64,000 bases of DNA. Origin: Marinobacterium rhizophilum DSM 18822. GTDB lineage: Bacteria; Pseudomonadota; Gammaproteobacteria; Pseudomonadales; Balneatricaceae. Made by a program: the position numbers and the translations under genes. The notes beneath the pieces were generated by a model. It ran no database searches. It was not told where the DNA came from and worked only from the letters and a program-made list of their open reading frames with translations. Shown here piece after piece: positions 16,315 to 25,287 of this stretch (position 1 is the first letter of the stretch; each line of letters opens with the position of its first letter). The stretch is from positions 62,001 to 126,000 of the forward strand of contig NZ_KB899091.1 of NCBI RefSeq assembly GCF_000378045.1. The letters run 5' to 3'.

Positions 16315-17313
16315 ATGTCAGGAGGCAAGGACGACAGTTTTCATGGATTAGTGGGTGACTGTCCTAGCCTGCGCAAAACCAAATCCATTCTAGGCCGCTT
16401 TCGGCGGTGTGAAGCTTCAGTCTTGATATTGGGCGAAAATGGTACTGGTAAGGAGCTGGTAGCCCGCGCGATTCACACCATTAGCTCGCGTGCAATCGGT
16501 CCCTTTGTGCCTGTTAATTGCGGTGCACTACCGGACGACCTGCTGGAAAATGAGCTGTTCGGTCATGAACAGGGGGCCTTTACAGGGGCCAGGGACCGCA
16601 CGCGGGGCCTGGTCGAACAGGCTGATAGCGGCACCCTCTTCCTCGACGAAATCGGTAGTCTGAGCCTTAAAGGCCAGTGCGCGTTACTTCGGTTTCTGCA
16701 AAGCAAAGAATTCAGACGGCTGGGCTCAGATCGGTTGCGATGTTCAGACGTACGGGTGATCTCGGCTACCAATGCCGACCTAACCACTATGGTGTCCAAC
16801 GGCGAGTTTCGGAAGGACCTGTTGTACAGGCTTAATATCCTTAAGATTGTATTGCCCGCCTTACGCGAGCGGGGAACGGATTTGTATCTGCTGACGGACT
16901 ATTTCATATCGCGCTTTTGCGATGAATATCAGATCTCTCCAAAGTCCCTTGATGCTGAAGCGAGCAACTGGCTGCACAGGCATGACTGGCCCGGCAATAT
17001 TCGTGAGCTCGAAAACAGTATTCACCGAGCAGTACTGACGGCACCGGGCGATACAATACGGCTCGAAGATATTGTCGGTGATTTTGAGCAATATGAGATC
17101 TCTCCGCCTGATGGCTCGGTTTTCAGCATGCGATTTCAGGATGCCAAGGCCGAAGCCATTTCGCGCTTCGAACGGCATTATCTGGAAGCGCTGATGCGGC
17201 ATTGTAAGGGTAATATCAGCGAGGCTGCCAGGATGGCTGGAAAGGAGCGCCGCTCTCTCGGCAAGCTGGTGAAAAAATATGACATCAAGTGTCATTATGC
17301 CGATTCGAACTGA
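16315..17313 (+). CDS. PspF-like sigma-54 activator without a sensor domain
   Basis: About 332 residues: an AAA+ central domain plus a C-terminal Fis-type helix-turn-helix. Walker A GENGTGKE is at about 41-48, the sigma-54 contact loop GAFTGA at about 88-93, and Walker B LFLDEIG at about 109-115. Sensor and arginine-finger segments (FRKDLLYRLN) are intact. The HTH lies in GNISEAARMAGKERRSLGK near the end. No receiver, GAF or PAS domain precedes the AAA+ core, so control must come from a partner protein, from expression level, or be absent. Two adjacent ATGs exist (16312 and 16315); the second is better spaced from the AAGGGGA site. It lies in the same island as three candidate sigma-54 promoters and is the obvious candidate regulator. 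Confidence 0.88.
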   Translation: MSGGKDDSFHGLVGDCPSLRKTKSILGRFRRCEASVLILGENGTGKELVARAIHTISSRAIGPFVPVNCGALPDDLLENELFGHEQGAFTGARDRTRGLVEQADSGTLFLDEIGSLSLKGQCALLRFLQSKEFRRLGSDRLRCSDVRVISATNADLTTMVSNGEFRKDLLYRLNILKIVLPALRERGTDLYLLTDYFISRFCDEYQISPKSLDAEASNWLHRHDWPGNIRELENSIHRAVLTAPGDTIRLEDIVGDFEQYEISPPDGSVFSMRFQDAKAEAISRFERHYLEALMRHCKGNISEAARMAGKERRSLGKLVKKYDIKCHYADSN

Positions 17314-17517
17314 TCAATCTCCTCTTTTTATCCCTGCGCCTCAGGATAGTGTCATCCAAAGATGATCATTCTGATTCTTTACTTGCGAAAGGTACATTTT
17401 TGTTGTGGCATTTTTGCCCCGGCCGGGTCAAATTAGATCCGGCTCAGGCCTTATGCTTAAAGCGACACTGTCTTGCGGTTGGATATCTACCCAAACTCCG
17501 TTAGCATTTATTCAATC
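17314..17517. other. Intergenic region after the activator gene
   Basis: No gene is seen. It contains an imperfect relative of the island palindrome, GGGTC-N6-GATCC, near 17425-17440, inside a slightly longer symmetric element beginning CCGGGTC and ending GATCCGG. Its significance is unclear. Confidence 0.3.
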
Positions 17518-17655
17518 CCGAAGGGTACGGATCTTCGAACGATCTCTGACGAGGATGTCCGCCAGGCGGAGTAACGGTTAAACCTGAGGCCGCGAAAATG
17601 CCTCGGGTTCAAGCAGCCTGAGGTGGTGTTTCGAGAATACCTTCAGGCTGCATAG
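17518..17655 (+). pseudogene. IS30-family transposase C-terminal fragment
   Basis: The plus strand reads PKGTDLRTISDEDVRQAE, a TAA stop (17572-17574), then RLNLRPRKCLGFKQPEVVF to a TAG at 17653. The following GTGTCGCACTTCGGAGTTGA resembles the end next to the first IS30 remnant. This insertion replaced the 3' end of the integrase gene on the opposite strand. Confidence 0.75.
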
Positions 17656-18777
17656 GCGAGTGTCGCACTTCGGAGTTGACTTCGCGATTTCGTTCAGCGC
17701 CGTGGAAATCGTACCGCGGATGCCATGGCCGGTGAGACGATCTTCATAGCCCATCCGGCGCAAGGCACTGTTCAGCGTATTTTCGCTGATGGGCTTCTTC
17801 GGATCGCTGCGATGTGCGAGCAGGTAGCGCTGGGCCGGCTTGACCTCGTTCAGCAGGTAGCGGACGACCTCGATAGCCTGGATGGGCAGCGGCACGATGT
17901 AGGACGGCACGTCCTGCGGCCGTTTGCCAGCTTTACGCATGTTGTTTTGCAGTTGCTTGACGTTCTGCGGCGGTATAAGCCACAGCCCCCATTCAAGGTC
18001 GAACAGATCGGGCGTGGCCGAGCGCAGCTCGCCGGTCCGCACCCCCGTCAGCAGCAGCAACCGGATACCGAGCTAGGTTTGCGGGCTACGCCCCCGGTAG
18101 GCACGCAGCTTCTGCAGCATCGCAGGAAGCTCTTCCAGGAGCAAAAAGGGGTTGTGGGTGACCGGAGGCTTGGGCACCGCAACGACATCCAGATCCGAGG
18201 CGGGATTGGACTCGAGTTCTTCCACCACGACCAAAGCGTAGCGGAACAACTGGCGGAACCAGCCACGAACTTTCTAAGCCGTCGTAAAGGCTTTGCGCTG
18301 CTCGATCCGGAACAACAACTCTAGCAACTGAGGACGCGTGATGTCGTAAATGGGGGTCTTGCCCAAACTCGGCAGGACATCCTTGGTGAAGATGCGCAGG
18401 ATTTGCGAGAGGGTGCTCTGGCGCCCTTCCTTGAGTTCCTTGCGGCGATGCTCGACCCACGCCAGAAAGACTGCCTCGAACGTATGCTCGGCCGCCAAGC
18501 GCACGGCCCGGCGTTTCTGCTTGCGGTCGGTATGAGGATTGATGCCTTTGACCAGCAGCCCGCGAGCCTCGTCGCGCAAAGCACGCGCCAGGCGCAGGCC
18601 GATCTCGGGATAGGTGCCGAGCGACATGCGCTTCTGCTTGCCCAGCCAGTAATAACGGAAGTGCCAGGACTTGCCACCAGCCGGAGAGACGACCAGTCCC
18701 AGGCCGTCCGTGTCGGGGAGGTTGTAGCTTTTGCCGCCGGCCCTGGCCTAACGGATGATCAGATCGGAGAGTGCCAT
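17578..18777 (-). pseudogene. P4-type tyrosine integrase, inactivated
   Basis: A single reading frame of 400 codons from the ATG at 18777, interrupted by three TAG codons (18748-18750, 18274-18276, 18073-18075). It shows the DUF4102 arm-binding domain (DGLGLVVSPAGGKSWHFRY), the core-binding domain, the first catalytic Arg (TGVRTGELR) and the HxxR motif (GHGIRGT). The last His and the nucleophilic Tyr are missing because the reading frame runs into the antisense of an IS30 remnant at about 17660-17680. It sits just inside the 3' end of tRNA-Gly, the usual arrangement for an island integrase. Confidence 0.85.
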
Positions 18778-18964
18778 CTCATAGCTCCTAAGCTGAGACT
18801 TAAGCTCTATGATCGTCACAACTCTCGCTCGACCCCAGCAACAATCCGGAACTGACACCACCCGTTTAGTTTGGCCCAATTATGGCCTCAAAAAGGCTGG
18901 CCGCTGGTGGTTTTCAGCAGACTTCGCTGGAACGAAAAAAGAGGCTTTCGCCCCTTGTTTCAAC

Positions 18965-18996
18965 GATCTACAGACTTCAGTGGACGTCTGTAGATC
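18965..18996. other. Perfect 11-bp palindrome beside the island junction
   Basis: GATCTACAGAC (18965-18975) and its exact complement (18986-18996) flank 10 bases, just outside the 3' end of tRNA-Gly. It could be a tRNA transcript terminator or an accessory site for recombination; there is no run of U. Confidence 0.5.
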
Positions 18997-19002
18997 TAAA
19001 TT

Positions 19003-19078
<76 letters not shown>

Positions 19079-19111
19079 TTATTTTCTGCCAACCGATCGG
19101 CTGTCAGAAAA

Positions 19112-19187
19112 TGGCGTCCCATAGGGGGTTCGAACCCCTGTTACCGCCGTGAAAGGGCGGTGTCCTGGACCACTAGACGAATGGGAC
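19112..19187 (-). tRNA. tRNA-Glu (anticodon TTC)
   Basis: The minus strand reads GTCCCATTCGTCTAGTGGTC at the 5' end. The anticodon loop CTTTCAC gives TTC, and the T-arm is GGGGTTCGAACCCC. CCA is encoded. It lies 33 bases upstream of tRNA-Gly and is probably co-transcribed. Confidence 0.95.
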
Positions 19188-19316
19188 ACATCGCTTTGGC
19201 TTAGCGCCAAATGCGGGGCGTATATTATTGCTGACACGGATTGAGGTCAAGCGTTTTTACAGGTTTTTTTCCTATAAAATCAATAGTTTCATTTTTAGAC
19301 ACTCGCCAGGAAAGCC

Positions 19317-20012
19317 ATGAGCCCAACTGAAGTAGGACTACTGATTCTTGCCGCCATACTCGTATGCATCCTTGCCGCGGGCCTCACCCAGCAAATCGTC
19401 AGCCGGCACAGGTCACGTCGTGTGCGTATCGAGGAACTGCGCGATGAGATACGCCACCTGAGCTATCTTGCACAGAACCTGCCCGCCCCCTTCCAGAGTG
19501 CAGAAATCCGCAGCGCACTGACAACAAATCTGGCCCTGCAGCTGAACAAGCTAAAGCAACTGGCCCCTCGCGCCTGTCGCGAAGAGGAACGCCTGGCGCA
19601 AGCACTGCACCTGACTGAATCGCTTGACGAGTCTCCCCTGCCCGCAGCCGCACTGACGCAACTGCCCGACCAGCCCAGCGCCCGCCGTGTACGCGCCCTG
19701 CTGCGCGATCTGGCCCAGCTGCTGCAAAAACACCAGGATAACCGCGAGTTGCACGAGGATCTGGCGCAGCGGTGCCAGCGCCATATAAAAAGTGGCTACC
19801 ACCGCGTCAGCTGCGACCTGTCAATTATGGAAGCCCAGGCGCTTGAAGCACGCGGACGGGCGCAGCTGGCCGTGCATCAATACCGCAATTGCCTTGGCAA
19901 GCTGCGCGCCATCCGCTCAATGCAGAACACCACCGCGCAGATTCAGAACCTGCAGCTGCATCTCGATAATCTTGAAAAACAGCTCAACGCCACGCAGGCG
20001 CGCAAAGACTGA
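19317..20012 (+). CDS. Membrane-anchored coiled-coil protein of unknown function
   Basis: A 231-residue protein with one N-terminal transmembrane helix (VGLLILAAILVCILAAGL, about 6-23), followed by long charged helices rich in Leu, Gln and Arg (e.g. LRDLAQLLQKHQDNRELHEDL) that should form coiled coils in the cytoplasm. It may be a conserved hypothetical of this group; no enzymatic motif is seen. It is convergent with the thioesterase gene, whose stop is 4 bases away. Confidence 0.65.
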   Translation: MSPTEVGLLILAAILVCILAAGLTQQIVSRHRSRRVRIEELRDEIRHLSYLAQNLPAPFQSAEIRSALTTNLALQLNKLKQLAPRACREEERLAQALHLTESLDESPLPAAALTQLPDQPSARRVRALLRDLAQLLQKHQDNRELHEDLAQRCQRHIKSGYHRVSCDLSIMEAQALEARGRAQLAVHQYRNCLGKLRAIRSMQNTTAQIQNLQLHLDNLEKQLNATQARKD

Positions 20013-20015
20013 GGC

Positions 20016-20573
20016 TCAACGCTGCACGCGGCAGTTTTCCCCGACCAGCCGTTCCAGATCGATGTCCACGTCCAGCGCCCGGCGCGCCTGGCGCAGCTCG
20101 TCCCGGTAGGTGCGCTTGAACTTGCGCCGCGTAATGCCCTCGAGGAAGCGCTTGACCTCCACATCGTCCTCCAGCACCAGGCCCGGCACGGCCACCGGCT
20201 GACGCGTTTCCTCATCCACGGCCACCATGGTGAAGTAGGATGTATTCGTGGGTTTGACAATGCCCTTGTGGAAATCCTCTGATACCACCTTGATACCGAT
20301 TTCCATCGACGACTTGCCAACGTAGTTGACCGACGCATACAGCGTAAGCAACTCTCCAACTTCCACCGGATTAAGAAAATCCACCGAATCAATTGATGCC
20401 GTGACACAGTAACTGCGCGCATGGGTTGCGGCACAGGTATACGCAATCTTGTCCATCAGCGACAGAATGATACCGCCGTGTACCTTGCCACCGAAGTTTG
20501 CATAGGACGGCACCATCAACTCTTTGAGCACCTGCTGGGATGCCTTGACCGTTCTGAATTCGTTTTCTGACAT
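20016..20573 (-). CDS. Hotdog-fold acyl-CoA thioesterase
   Basis: About 185 residues. The chosen start is the ATG at 20573 (MSENEFRTVK), with AAGGA 9 bases upstream. The hotdog signature is clear: YANFGGKVHGGIILSLMDKIAY near the N-terminus, then DFLNPVEVGELLTLYASVNYVGKSSMEIGIKV. The family (YciA/BFIT-like) hydrolyses acyl-CoA thioesters in the cytoplasm. A C-terminal basic extension of about 40 residues follows the hotdog domain. The preferred acyl chain cannot be read from the sequence. Confidence 0.88.
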   Translation of the reverse strand: MSENEFRTVKASQQVLKELMVPSYANFGGKVHGGIILSLMDKIAYTCAATHARSYCVTASIDSVDFLNPVEVGELLTLYASVNYVGKSSMEIGIKVVSEDFHKGIVKPTNTSYFTMVAVDEETRQPVAVPGLVLEDDVEVKRFLEGITRRKFKRTYRDELRQARRALDVDIDLERLVGENCRVQR

Positions 20574-20667
20574 CTGCCGAGTCCTTACTGACACTGAAAT
20601 AAATGCGTGAGGCTCGCCGGCCTCGACAATCTCTGCGGGTATACAACCCGAGAAGCCTAACATAGCA

Positions 20668-20834
20668 CTAGGAGGCTGTCTGGGAACACGTAACCTACTG
20701 CGAACCATCTGAGTTTGGCTGTTTTTTGTGCTGCTTTTCGTTAAATAGAACCACTATTCGCCTTAAAACACCGCAAAAACCAACTCAAATCAGCCGGCTC
20801 TCGCTACGGCCAGCATTCTCGGATAGCCTCCTAG
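20668..20834. mobile_element. MITE-like element with terminal inverted repeats (167 bp)
   Basis: The ends CTAGGAGGCT (20668-20677) and AGCCTCCTAG (20825-20834) are perfect complements, and pairing continues imperfectly inwards (GTCTGGGA / TCTCGGAT). No ORF fits inside. The size, the ends and the position between two genes fit a miniature transposable element; the CTAG at both tips could be part of a target duplication. Confidence 0.5.
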
Positions 20835-20892
20835 CAGCCCGTCAGACTTAAGACTAACCTGCCGTGCAAAATCCGACGTTCACAGATTAAAC

Positions 20893-20914
20893 GTGCCTCC
20901 CGAGAAGGAGGCAC
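20893..20914. terminator. Hairpin downstream of pxpC
   Basis: GTGCCTCC and GGAGGCAC pair perfectly around a 6-base loop, about 150 bases past the pxpC stop. There is no poly-U tail, so termination is only possible. Confidence 0.35.
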
Positions 20915-21064
20915 AGGAATGGGTTGAACAAATGGTGCTTCCCTGGCATTGATCGGCCAACCCCGACAGGCGGCTGGACGCCGCTCAACCTGTAGCAAAA
21001 ACAGCGGCTCGAGCCGGTTGTTCGCAAGATTCATCACACTGCAGCGACGACAAGGGACGGTGCA

Positions 21065-22009
21065 TCAGCAATCCTGTGTGCCGATGCCAAAGAAGCGATT
21101 AAAGACCCGACGCTCAGCTTCAACCGCGCCGGAATCAGCAAGACTGAAACGGATCACCGCGCCCGGCGCGCGCTGGGCAAGCTTGGCGGCATCAAGGGAC
21201 GCCACACAGCCGATCTTCGGGTAACCGCCAATCGTCTGCCGATCCTTGAGCAGCACAATGGGTTGCCCGTCCCCCGGTACCTGTACCGCCCCATAGGCAA
21301 TACCCTCGGAGATAATGCCGTCCAGGCACGACTTGATGGCGGGACCCGCCAGACGATAGCCCATTCGATCACTCAGCGGCGACACCTGGTATTCCTGGCT
21401 GAAAAACCGCTCCAGCTGTGCCGCATCGAATTGATCGTACTGATAGGCCGGCATCAACCGCAGACACAGTGGCGCACGGTAATCAGGCACATAGCGTGGC
21501 GGTACCTGGCGCAAGGGCCCGCGCGCCAGAGGGGCCTGCCGTCGAGAGGGCAGCAGGTCTCCAGCTTCCAGACGGCGTCCGTCACCGTACAGGCCACCGC
21601 AGCCCTCGCGCACCACCGTCGCACAGCTGCCGTGCTGCAGCGGTGCATCAAAGCCGCCGCTCACCGCAAGATAGGCACGCACCCCTTGCCGTGCCCCGGT
21701 AAAGCGCAGGATATCACCGGCCTCGATCCAGTAACTGCGCCAGGGCTCGATGGGATGATTGTTGATGCGGGCATCGAGATCAGCACCGGCAATGGCGATC
21801 AGGGTGGCCTGCACTGCGCGCAGCTGTACCTGCCCCAGGGTGATTTCCAGCGTCGCGCTATTGTAGTGGTTATCCAAAAGCCGGTTGGCCCAGAGAAAGG
21901 CATGTTCATCCAGGGGTCCACCGCTCGCCATGCCAAGATGCTGCTGGCCATAGCGGCCAAAGTCCTGCAACAGCGTCAGAAAGCCGGGCCTGATCACCTC
22001 AAATCCCAT
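21065..22009 (-). CDS. pxpC: 5-oxoprolinase subunit PxpC (biotin-dependent carboxylase-like fold)
   Basis: About 314 residues. The start is the ATG at 22009 (MGFEVIRPGFLTLLQDFGR), which overlaps the 3' end of pxpB; upstream in-frame ATGs lie deep in pxpB. It has the family-typical RPGFLTLLQDFGRYGQQHLGM and SGGPLDEHAFLWANRLL. With PxpA and PxpB it forms the ATP-dependent bacterial 5-oxoprolinase that opens 5-oxoproline to glutamate. The three genes are translationally coupled, in the order A-B-C. Confidence 0.9.
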   Translation of the reverse strand: MGFEVIRPGFLTLLQDFGRYGQQHLGMASGGPLDEHAFLWANRLLDNHYNSATLEITLGQVQLRAVQATLIAIAGADLDARINNHPIEPWRSYWIEAGDILRFTGARQGVRAYLAVSGGFDAPLQHGSCATVVREGCGGLYGDGRRLEAGDLLPSRRQAPLARGPLRQVPPRYVPDYRAPLCLRLMPAYQYDQFDAAQLERFFSQEYQVSPLSDRMGYRLAGPAIKSCLDGIISEGIAYGAVQVPGDGQPIVLLKDRQTIGGYPKIGCVASLDAAKLAQRAPGAVIRFSLADSGAVEAERRVFNRFFGIGTQDC

Positions 22010-22697
22010 CAGAGTCCCCCTCCGCCTGCCGAAAATCCTCAAGACTTATCGGCTCAAAGCGTACTCTGGCCCCCACCTGCAGTGGGCTGTCAGCGCGCTG
22101 ACACAGCGCCAGCATATCGACCGTCGTGCGTCCGATAATCTGCCAGCCACCCGGTGAGACGGTGGGATAGACGGCCGTCTGCTGATCGGCCAGTGCCACG
22201 CTGCCCGCCGGCACGCGGGTGCGGGGAGAAGCCTTGCGCGGCACCCTCAAGCGCGCATCGGTATTGCCCATAAAGCAGAAGCCGGGACTGAAACCAATGG
22301 CATACACCAGATAGTCCTCGCTCGAGTGCAAGGCGATGATCTCATCGCGGGACAGTCCGGTGTGGCCCGCCACCTCATCCAGGTCAGGTGCCACCTCTGG
22401 GCCGTAATAAACGCCGACACGAATCACCTCGCCCGATACCTCTTGATCCAGCGCTGCGCGGTCCAGATCATGCAGCGCCTCGCGCAACAGGCGACAAAAC
22501 GCTTCGACACCGCTACGGGACAGGTCAACCGACAGATAAATACTGGCGTAAGACGGCACCATGTCGATGATGTACGGCATCAGCCGCTGGCGAATCAGTT
22601 CGGCGGCACGGCACACCCTGGCGCATACCCGGGGATCTATCTGCTCCCCCAGATACAACATGCAACCGGACTCGCCGACAGGCTCAATCCGAATCAC
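21999..22697 (-). CDS. pxpB: 5-oxoprolinase subunit PxpB
   Basis: A 232-residue member of the YbgJ/KipI family. Typical segments are VPSYASIYLSVD, YGPEVAPDLDEVA, YAIGFSPGFCFMG and the C-terminal PGGWQIIGRT. In Bacillus the homologue KipI also inhibits a sporulation kinase, but the pxpA and pxpC neighbours point to oxoprolinase here. It overlaps pxpA by 4 bases and pxpC by 11. Confidence 0.92.
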   Translation of the reverse strand: MIRIEPVGESGCMLYLGEQIDPRVCARVCRAAELIRQRLMPYIIDMVPSYASIYLSVDLSRSGVEAFCRLLREALHDLDRAALDQEVSGEVIRVGVYYGPEVAPDLDEVAGHTGLSRDEIIALHSSEDYLVYAIGFSPGFCFMGNTDARLRVPRKASPRTRVPAGSVALADQQTAVYPTVSPGGWQIIGRTTVDMLALCQRADSPLQVGARVRFEPISLEDFRQAEGDSDGI

Positions 22698-23470
22698 GAC
22701 AAGGCCTCGCGAATGCGCCCCACCGCAGCCAGCAGCTCTTCGTTATCGCCGTGCAGGCACAAGGTATCGGCCTTAAGCGGGATCTTGGTGCCGGTCAGCG
22801 TGCTGACATGGCCCTGCTCGACAATCTCGCTGATCTGACGAATAACCCTGTCAGGATCGGTATGCACGGCGCCGGGCTCGCTGCGGGGTACCAGCCGCCC
22901 GCTTTCGTCATAGGCTCGATCTGCAAAGGCCTCGAACAAAAGATCAACGCCCTGGCGCGCGGCCCGTTCACGCAGCGCGCTATTGGCACTTTCGCCTGCG
23001 CCCAACACCACCAGCGGCAGGCCCGCATCATAGCGCCTGACCGCCGAAATCATGCTGTCCAGCGTCGCCTCATCGCGCATCATCTTGTTGTAAAGCGCAC
23101 CGTGGGGCTTTACATACTCGACACGACGGCCCTGGGCACGACAGATCCCGTCCAGTGCCCCAATCTGGTAAAGCACACAGGCCTCCAGTTCCTCGCCTTC
23201 GAGCGCAAGCTCCCGCCGACCAAAGCCCAGCAGGTCGGGATAGCTCGGATGCGCCCCGATGCTGACACCGTAACGACTGGCCAGCATCACCGTGCGGGCC
23301 ATCGTGGACGGGTCGGATGCATGCATGCCGCAGGCGATATTGGCCATGTCCACAAAAGGCATCACCAACTCATCCGCACCCTTGACCCAGGTGCCGAAGC
23401 TTTCGCCCATATCACAATTGAACTTTATCGAATGACCCCACGAAAAACCATCATTGTTAATGATAAACAA
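22694..23470 (-). CDS. pxpA: 5-oxoprolinase subunit PxpA (LamB/YcsF family)
   Basis: About 258 residues. The core is typical: KFNCDMGESFGTW, ANIACGMHASDP, SIGAHPSYPDLLGFGRR, YVKPHGALYN. It encodes the metal-dependent subunit of the PxpABC complex. The start is uncertain: the longest frame begins with TTG at 23470, and no ATG lies in frame before the conserved MGESFG. Transcription probably starts just upstream, since a terminator (23543-23569) separates it from the acyl-CoA ligase gene. Confidence 0.9.
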   Translation of the reverse strand: MFIINNDGFSWGHSIKFNCDMGESFGTWVKGADELVMPFVDMANIACGMHASDPSTMARTVMLASRYGVSIGAHPSYPDLLGFGRRELALEGEELEACVLYQIGALDGICRAQGRRVEYVKPHGALYNKMMRDEATLDSMISAVRRYDAGLPLVVLGAGESANSALRERAARQGVDLLFEAFADRAYDESGRLVPRSEPGAVHTDPDRVIRQISEIVEQGHVSTLTGTKIPLKADTLCLHGDNEELLAAVGRIREALS

Positions 23471-23542
23471 ATCCTGACCGTTTTATCGTTGATTTCATGG
23501 CCGATCCCCACTGACGCGGATAGAACGTTAGACACGCCAGAC

Positions 23543-23569
23543 ACAAAAAAGGCTTCCCGAAGGAAGCCT
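23543..23569 (-). terminator. Rho-independent terminator after the acyl-CoA ligase gene
   Basis: On the minus strand AGGCTTCC-TTCG-GGAAGCCT is followed by TTTTTTG. The stem is perfect with a UUCG-type loop and a proper U-run, 39 bases past the ligase stop codon. Confidence 0.85.
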
Positions 23570-23607
23570 GAACGGCATTTGGAATGCCGGTAGCTGGATC
23601 AACGCAG

Positions 23608-25242
23608 CTAAAGCGCCTTGGCCTGAGCGCGCAGTACAAACTTCTGAATCTTGCCAGTGGAGGTTTTGGGCAGCTCACCGAAGACAACGCTTTTGGGCGC
23701 CTTGAAGCGCGCCATATGCTCGCGGCAAAACGCGACAATCTCTTCCTGCGAGGCCGTTGCACCGGCCTTGAGGCAGATGAAGGCACAGGGTGTTTCACCC
23801 CATTTTTCATCGGGGCGTGCCACCACCGCGGCTTCCGCCACGGCCGGATGCCGATACAGCACATCCTCCACTTCGATACTGGAGATATTCTCGCCGCCGG
23901 AAATGATCACATCCTTGGAGCGGTCCTTGATCTCGACATAGCCGTCGGGATGCCAGACCGCGAGGTCGCCGGAATGAAACCAGCCCCCCGCCAGGCTCGC
24001 CGCGGTCGTTGCCGGGTTTTTCAGGTAACCCTTCATCACCAGGTTGCCGCGCATCATGATCTCGCCGATGGTTTGACCATCCTGTGGCACCGGCTGCAGC
24101 GATTGCGGATCCGCCACCATCAGCCCATCCAGCATGGGCGCGCGTACGCCCTGGCGGGACTTGAGCCTGGCCTGCTCCGCCGCCGGGCGTGTGTTCCAGC
24201 CCTTATGCCAGGCACAAATGACCGACGGGCCGTAGGTCTCGGTCAAGCCATAGACATGGGTCACCTTGAAACCCAGTTCCTCCATGGCCTGAATCACCGC
24301 CGCCGGTGGCGCGGCGCCGGCGGTCATGACCTTGACCTCATGTTCGATACCCTGCTTGATACTGGCTGGGGCTCCATTCAGCATGTTCAGCACGATGGGC
24401 GCGCCACAGAAGTGATCGACCTTTTCGTCGCGAATGGCATCAAAGATGGGCTCTGCCCGCACATGGCGCAGACACACGGCGGTACCGGCTGCCAGCGCCA
24501 GGGTCCAGGGGAAACACCAGCCATTGCAGTGGAACATGGGCAGCGTCCACAGATACACGGGATTGTCCCCCATGTTCCAGGACACCAGGTTACTGGTGGC
24601 ATTCAGGTAGGCACCGCGGTGGTGGTAAACCACGCCCTTGGGGTCACCGGTGGTGCCGGAGGTATAGTTCAGCGAAATGGCCTGCCACTCATTTTGCGGC
24701 ACGTGCCAGGCATCGTTCACATCACCCTCGTCAAGCAACTGCTCATACGTCAACGCGCCCACCAGCTCACCCTCCTGCCAGCCCGGATCATCAATGTCGA
24801 TCACCAGCGGCGGATGGGTCAGGCCTTGCAGTGCCTGCGCCACCACAGCGGAGAACTCCCGCTCGGTAATCAGCACCTTGGCTTCGGCATGCTGCAGGAT
24901 GAAAGCGATGGCTTCGCTGTCGAGCCGGGTATTGATCGAGTTCAGCACGGCTCCGCTCATCGGCACACCGAAGTGCGCCTCAAAGTGCTCCGGCAGGTTC
25001 GGCGCAATGATCGACACCGTATCGCCCGGCTCAACGCCACGGCGTCGCAGCGCACTGGCCAGCTTCAGGCAGCGCTCGTAGGTCTCTCTCCAGCTGCGCC
25101 GTAGCGCACCGTGCACCACCGCCGTGCGATCGGGATACACAAAGGCCGTTCGCTCCAGAAAGCTCAGCGGCGTAAGCGGGCTGTAGTTGGCCGGCGTCTG
25201 CTCCAGCCCCCGTTCATACAGTTGTTGGTCTTGTTCCGACAT
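23608..25242 (-). CDS. Acyl-CoA synthetase (AMP-forming fatty-acid CoA ligase)
   Basis: About 544 residues. The start is the ATG at 25242 (MSEQDQQLY), preceded by GAGG at 7 bases. It carries the adenylation motif YTSGTTGDPKGVVYHHRG, GLTETYGP, GWFHSGDLAVWHPDGYVEIKDR with the hinge Asp, and the C-terminal GKIQKF Lys. It belongs to the medium/long-chain AMP-binding ligases (AlkK-like) that activate fatty acids with ATP and CoA. It lies 45 bases after livM-like and in the same direction, so it may be the last gene of the transporter operon; that would suggest an imported carboxylic acid as a possible substrate. Confidence 0.88.
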   Translation of the reverse strand: MSEQDQQLYERGLEQTPANYSPLTPLSFLERTAFVYPDRTAVVHGALRRSWRETYERCLKLASALRRRGVEPGDTVSIIAPNLPEHFEAHFGVPMSGAVLNSINTRLDSEAIAFILQHAEAKVLITEREFSAVVAQALQGLTHPPLVIDIDDPGWQEGELVGALTYEQLLDEGDVNDAWHVPQNEWQAISLNYTSGTTGDPKGVVYHHRGAYLNATSNLVSWNMGDNPVYLWTLPMFHCNGWCFPWTLALAAGTAVCLRHVRAEPIFDAIRDEKVDHFCGAPIVLNMLNGAPASIKQGIEHEVKVMTAGAAPPAAVIQAMEELGFKVTHVYGLTETYGPSVICAWHKGWNTRPAAEQARLKSRQGVRAPMLDGLMVADPQSLQPVPQDGQTIGEIMMRGNLVMKGYLKNPATTAASLAGGWFHSGDLAVWHPDGYVEIKDRSKDVIISGGENISSIEVEDVLYRHPAVAEAAVVARPDEKWGETPCAFICLKAGATASQEEIVAFCREHMARFKAPKSVVFGELPKTSTGKIQKFVLRAQAKAL

Positions 25243-25287
25243 ACGAACACCTCGGCTCAAAAAAGGACAGCGACCGGAATCGCCCGC

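Noticed and set aside
17578-18777. Recoding of TAG as an amino acid
   Set aside because: A host gene such as livF ends in TAG, and the integrase also lost its catalytic Tyr; decay is the simpler explanation.
21263-22138. A 291-codon plus-strand open frame
   Set aside because: It lies antisense to pxpC and pxpB, which are clearly real from their conserved motifs and overlap pattern.
23584-25104. A 506-codon plus-strand open frame
   Set aside because: It is antisense to the acyl-CoA ligase, whose motifs are all intact on the minus strand; the frame is open only because of GC-rich codon bias.
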